A stretch of 64,000 nt of DNA from Christiangramia oceanisediminis (GTDB taxonomy: Bacteria > Bacteroidota > Bacteroidia > Flavobacteriales > Flavobacteriaceae). Position numbers and translations under genes: made by a program. The number at the start of each line of letters is the position of its first letter. The stretch's first letter is position 1. Positions 62,271 through 64,000 of this stretch are shown piece after piece. The DNA is taken from assembly GCF_022570735.2 (NCBI RefSeq), contig NZ_JANCNS010000001.1, positions 62,001 to 126,000 of the forward strand. The letters run 5' to 3'. The notes below the pieces were generated by a model that saw only the letters and a list, made by a program, of their open reading frames with translations, had not been told where the DNA came from and made no database searches.

Positions 62271-63445
62271 TATTCGAATTCCCCGTGCCTGCTTTTAATG
62301 CTGAGCTTTTTAGCTCCGGAAGCTTCTACCTTGCCAATAATTTGAGCATCTACATCAAATGACCTTGAAATAGAAATGATCTCATCGGCGATGCTTTCAT
62401 CTACATACAGTTCCATACGATGCCCCATATTAAAAACCTGGTACATCTCTTTCCAGTCGGTTTTGCTTTCTTCCTGAATGAGTTTAAAAAGTGGCGGAGT
62501 ATCAAATAGATTGTCCTTAATAACATGGTTCTTATCGATAAAGTGAAGGATCTTGGTTTGAGCACCTCCACTGCAATGCACCATTCCGTCTATTTTATCA
62601 TTGCCAATTTCTTTGAGAATCTTTTTGATGATCGGGGCATAGGTCCTGGTTGGAGAAAGCACCAGTTTCCCGGCGTCGAGCGGACTGTTCTCCACTGTAT
62701 CAGTAAGCTCCCTGGTTCCGGAATAGATTAATTCTTCCGGGATCGAGCTATCAAAACTTTCGGGATACTTCTCAGCGAGTATCTTTGAAAATACGTCATG
62801 CCGCGCAGAGGTGAGTCCGTTGCTTCCCATTCCGCCGTTATATTCCTTTTCATAACTCGCCTGGCCAAAAGAAGCAAGACCCACGATCACATTTCCGGGT
62901 TTGATATTGGCATTGTCGATCACATCTTTTTTAGCCAATCTGGCTGTCACTGTTGAATCCACAATAATGGTTCGCACCAGGTCACCAACATCGGCTGTTT
63001 CTCCCCCGGTGGAATGTATCTCCACACCAAATTCCTTTAATTCTGAAATAAGTTCTTCTGTTCCATTAATGATTGCAGAAATAACTTCACCTGGGATTAG
63101 GTTCTTGTTTCTTCCAATGGTGGAAGAAAGCAGGATATTATCAGTAGCGCCCACACATAGCAGGTCGTCTATATTCATGATAAGGGCGTCCTGGGCGATG
63201 CCTTTCCAAACCGAAAGATCCCCGGTTTCCTTCCAGTACATATAAGCAAGTGAGGATTTGGTACCGGCGCCATCGGCGTGCATGATCAAACAGTGATCCT
63301 CGCTTCCGGTTAAATGATCTGGTACGATCTTGCAAAATGCCTTCGGAAAAAGGCCTTTATCCACATTTTTGATCGCATTGTGCACATCTTCCTTACCGGC
63401 TGAAACACCTCTTCCTGAATATCGCTTGCTTACTTCCTTGCTCAT
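62267..63445 (-). CDS. purM: Phosphoribosylformylglycinamidine cyclo-ligase (AIR synthase)
   Basis: Fifth step of purine synthesis. The 392-residue enzyme is of the long Bacteroidota type. Motifs: RYSGRGVSAGKED near 8, LIMHADGAGTKSSLAYMYW near 53, and GGETADVGDLVRTII near 148, with GMVHCSGGAQTKIL near 290. The glycine-rich N-terminal loop and metal-linked Asp residues are present. Monocistronic. The short frame in the opposite strand is a shadow. Confidence 0.95.
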   Translation of the reverse strand: MSKEVSKRYSGRGVSAGKEDVHNAIKNVDKGLFPKAFCKIVPDHLTGSEDHCLIMHADGAGTKSSLAYMYWKETGDLSVWKGIAQDALIMNIDDLLCVGATDNILLSSTIGRNKNLIPGEVISAIINGTEELISELKEFGVEIHSTGGETADVGDLVRTIIVDSTVTARLAKKDVIDNANIKPGNVIVGLASFGQASYEKEYNGGMGSNGLTSARHDVFSKILAEKYPESFDSSIPEELIYSGTRELTDTVENSPLDAGKLVLSPTRTYAPIIKKILKEIGNDKIDGMVHCSGGAQTKILHFIDKNHVIKDNLFDTPPLFKLIQEESKTDWKEMYQVFNMGHRMELYVDESIADEIISISRSFDVDAQIIGKVEASGAKKLSIKSRHGEFEY

Positions 63446-63516
63446 GACTTTTTGTTAGAGACCTCAAAGATAAAACCTTTAAAGAGTTCTGGTAAATAAT
63501 CGAATGATTTTAAAAG

Positions 63517-63545
63517 AAAAAAGCCACGCTTTACAGCGCGGCTTT
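63517..63545 (-). terminator. Glutamine synthetase gene terminator
   Basis: On the minus strand, AAAGCCGCGCT and AGCGTGGCTTT (one G-T pair) around a short loop, followed by TTTC. Confidence 0.85.
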
Positions 63546-63571
63546 AGAATTATTTTTAATTGAATATCCAC

Positions 63572-64000
63572 TTATCTTGTGAATAACAACTCTCTGTACT
63601 TAGCCAAAGGCCATAGTTCGTCATCAACAAGAAGTTCCAGTTTATCACAGTGGTACCTGATCTCGTCGAAGTAAGGCTTAACATCATCACAATATGCAAA
63701 TGCTTTCTTCTCGGCATCTTCGATCTTATTGGCCACTTTCCTGGCTTCGATCATCGCGTTCACATTCGAGTTGATCTTAGCAATATGAGCTGAAATGCTT
63801 TCGATGATCTCCAGTTGCTCTTTTGCATGTCTTGCAAAATCATCGGCATAGATATCTTTCAATCCGCGAACGTTCTTGATAAGGATGTTCTGATACCTGA
63901 TCGCTGTTGGGATAATGTGATTGCGAGCGATATCTCCAAGCACACGCCCTTCGATCTGGATTCTCATTGCATACTCCTCCAGTTCGATCTCGTGACGAGC
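63572..64000 (-). CDS. glnN: Glutamine synthetase type III, C-terminal part
   Basis: The visible 142 codons are the C-terminus of GSIII, the ammonium-assimilating glutamine synthetase of Bacteroidota: ARHEIELEEYAMRIQIEGRV, followed by LGDIARNHIIPTAIRYQ and a helical tail with EARKVANKIEDAEKKA and DDELWPLAKYRELLF. The gene runs off the right edge, so the start and catalytic core are not seen. It complements the GlnK-Amt pair at 46.5-48.1 kb in nitrogen uptake. Confidence 0.93.
   Translation of the reverse strand, partial: ARHEIELEEYAMRIQIEGRVLGDIARNHIIPTAIRYQNILIKNVRGLKDIYADDFARHAKEQLEIIESISAHIAKINSNVNAMIEARKVANKIEDAEKKAFAYCDDVKPYFDEIRYHCDKLELLVDDELWPLAKYRELLFTR

Overview
The window is a chromosomal segment of a marine-type Flavobacteriaceae bacterium (Bacteroidota), most like Gramella/Christiangramia by gene content. 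Lineage markers are the TAnnTTTG promoter motifs, a type III glutamine synthetase, flavobacterial DUF families, a SecA of about 1,120 residues and an IcmF mutase. The genus is inferred from protein character; no database was searched.

Layout. 1-5573 (minus) is the end of a capsule/exopolysaccharide locus: Wza-like lipoprotein, Wzc-like tyrosine kinase, ABC-2 permease, pyruvyl transferase and a methyltransferase cut by the window edge. 5574-13173 is an unusually repeat-rich stretch. Between its genes (ABC-F ATPase, a frameshifted four-helix-bundle gene, a methyltransferase, a LolD-type ATPase, a 55-residue membrane protein) lie tracts with a strict 7-nt period, hairpin elements and a duplicated composite repeat. 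13174-17671 holds a corrinoid adenosyltransferase, a small DUF2795 protein and SecA. 17732-18727 is a second repeat island around a GIY-YIG nuclease gene. 18728-24176 carries two ECF sigma/anti-sigma modules and small membrane proteins. 24306-31799 holds Ohr, MeaB, PAP2, MATE, M28 peptidase, PPK2 and GNAT genes. 31796-36994 is a tight minus-strand operon: NatA/NatB-like ABC transporter, MscS channel, outer-membrane protein, AAA+ response regulator. DnaJ/GrpE and mostly housekeeping genes follow (MnmD, IlvE, CrcB, GlnK-Amt). 52355-52922 is a five-copy tandem hairpin array between convergent genes. IcmF, a BtuF-like protein, PyrF, PrfA, an orphan ABC ATPase, PurM and the edge-truncated glutamine synthetase close the window.

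Connections. PduO-type adenosyltransferase, MeaB, IcmF and the BtuF-like receptor form a dispersed adenosylcobalamin set. Four ECF-type promoters (GTAAC or GCAAC, 16-17 nt, CGTC) precede both sigma genes, the gene divergent from the first sigma gene, and the LolD-type ATPase, suggesting autoregulation and a small envelope-stress regulon. The strongest candidates for undescribed structure are the phase-locked heptanucleotide tracts touching gene ends between 5.6 and 13.2 kb, a covarying nested-hairpin element, the tandem hairpin array, and the nuclease gene inside a field of inverted repeats. No tRNA, rRNA, CRISPR array or insertion sequence was recognised.
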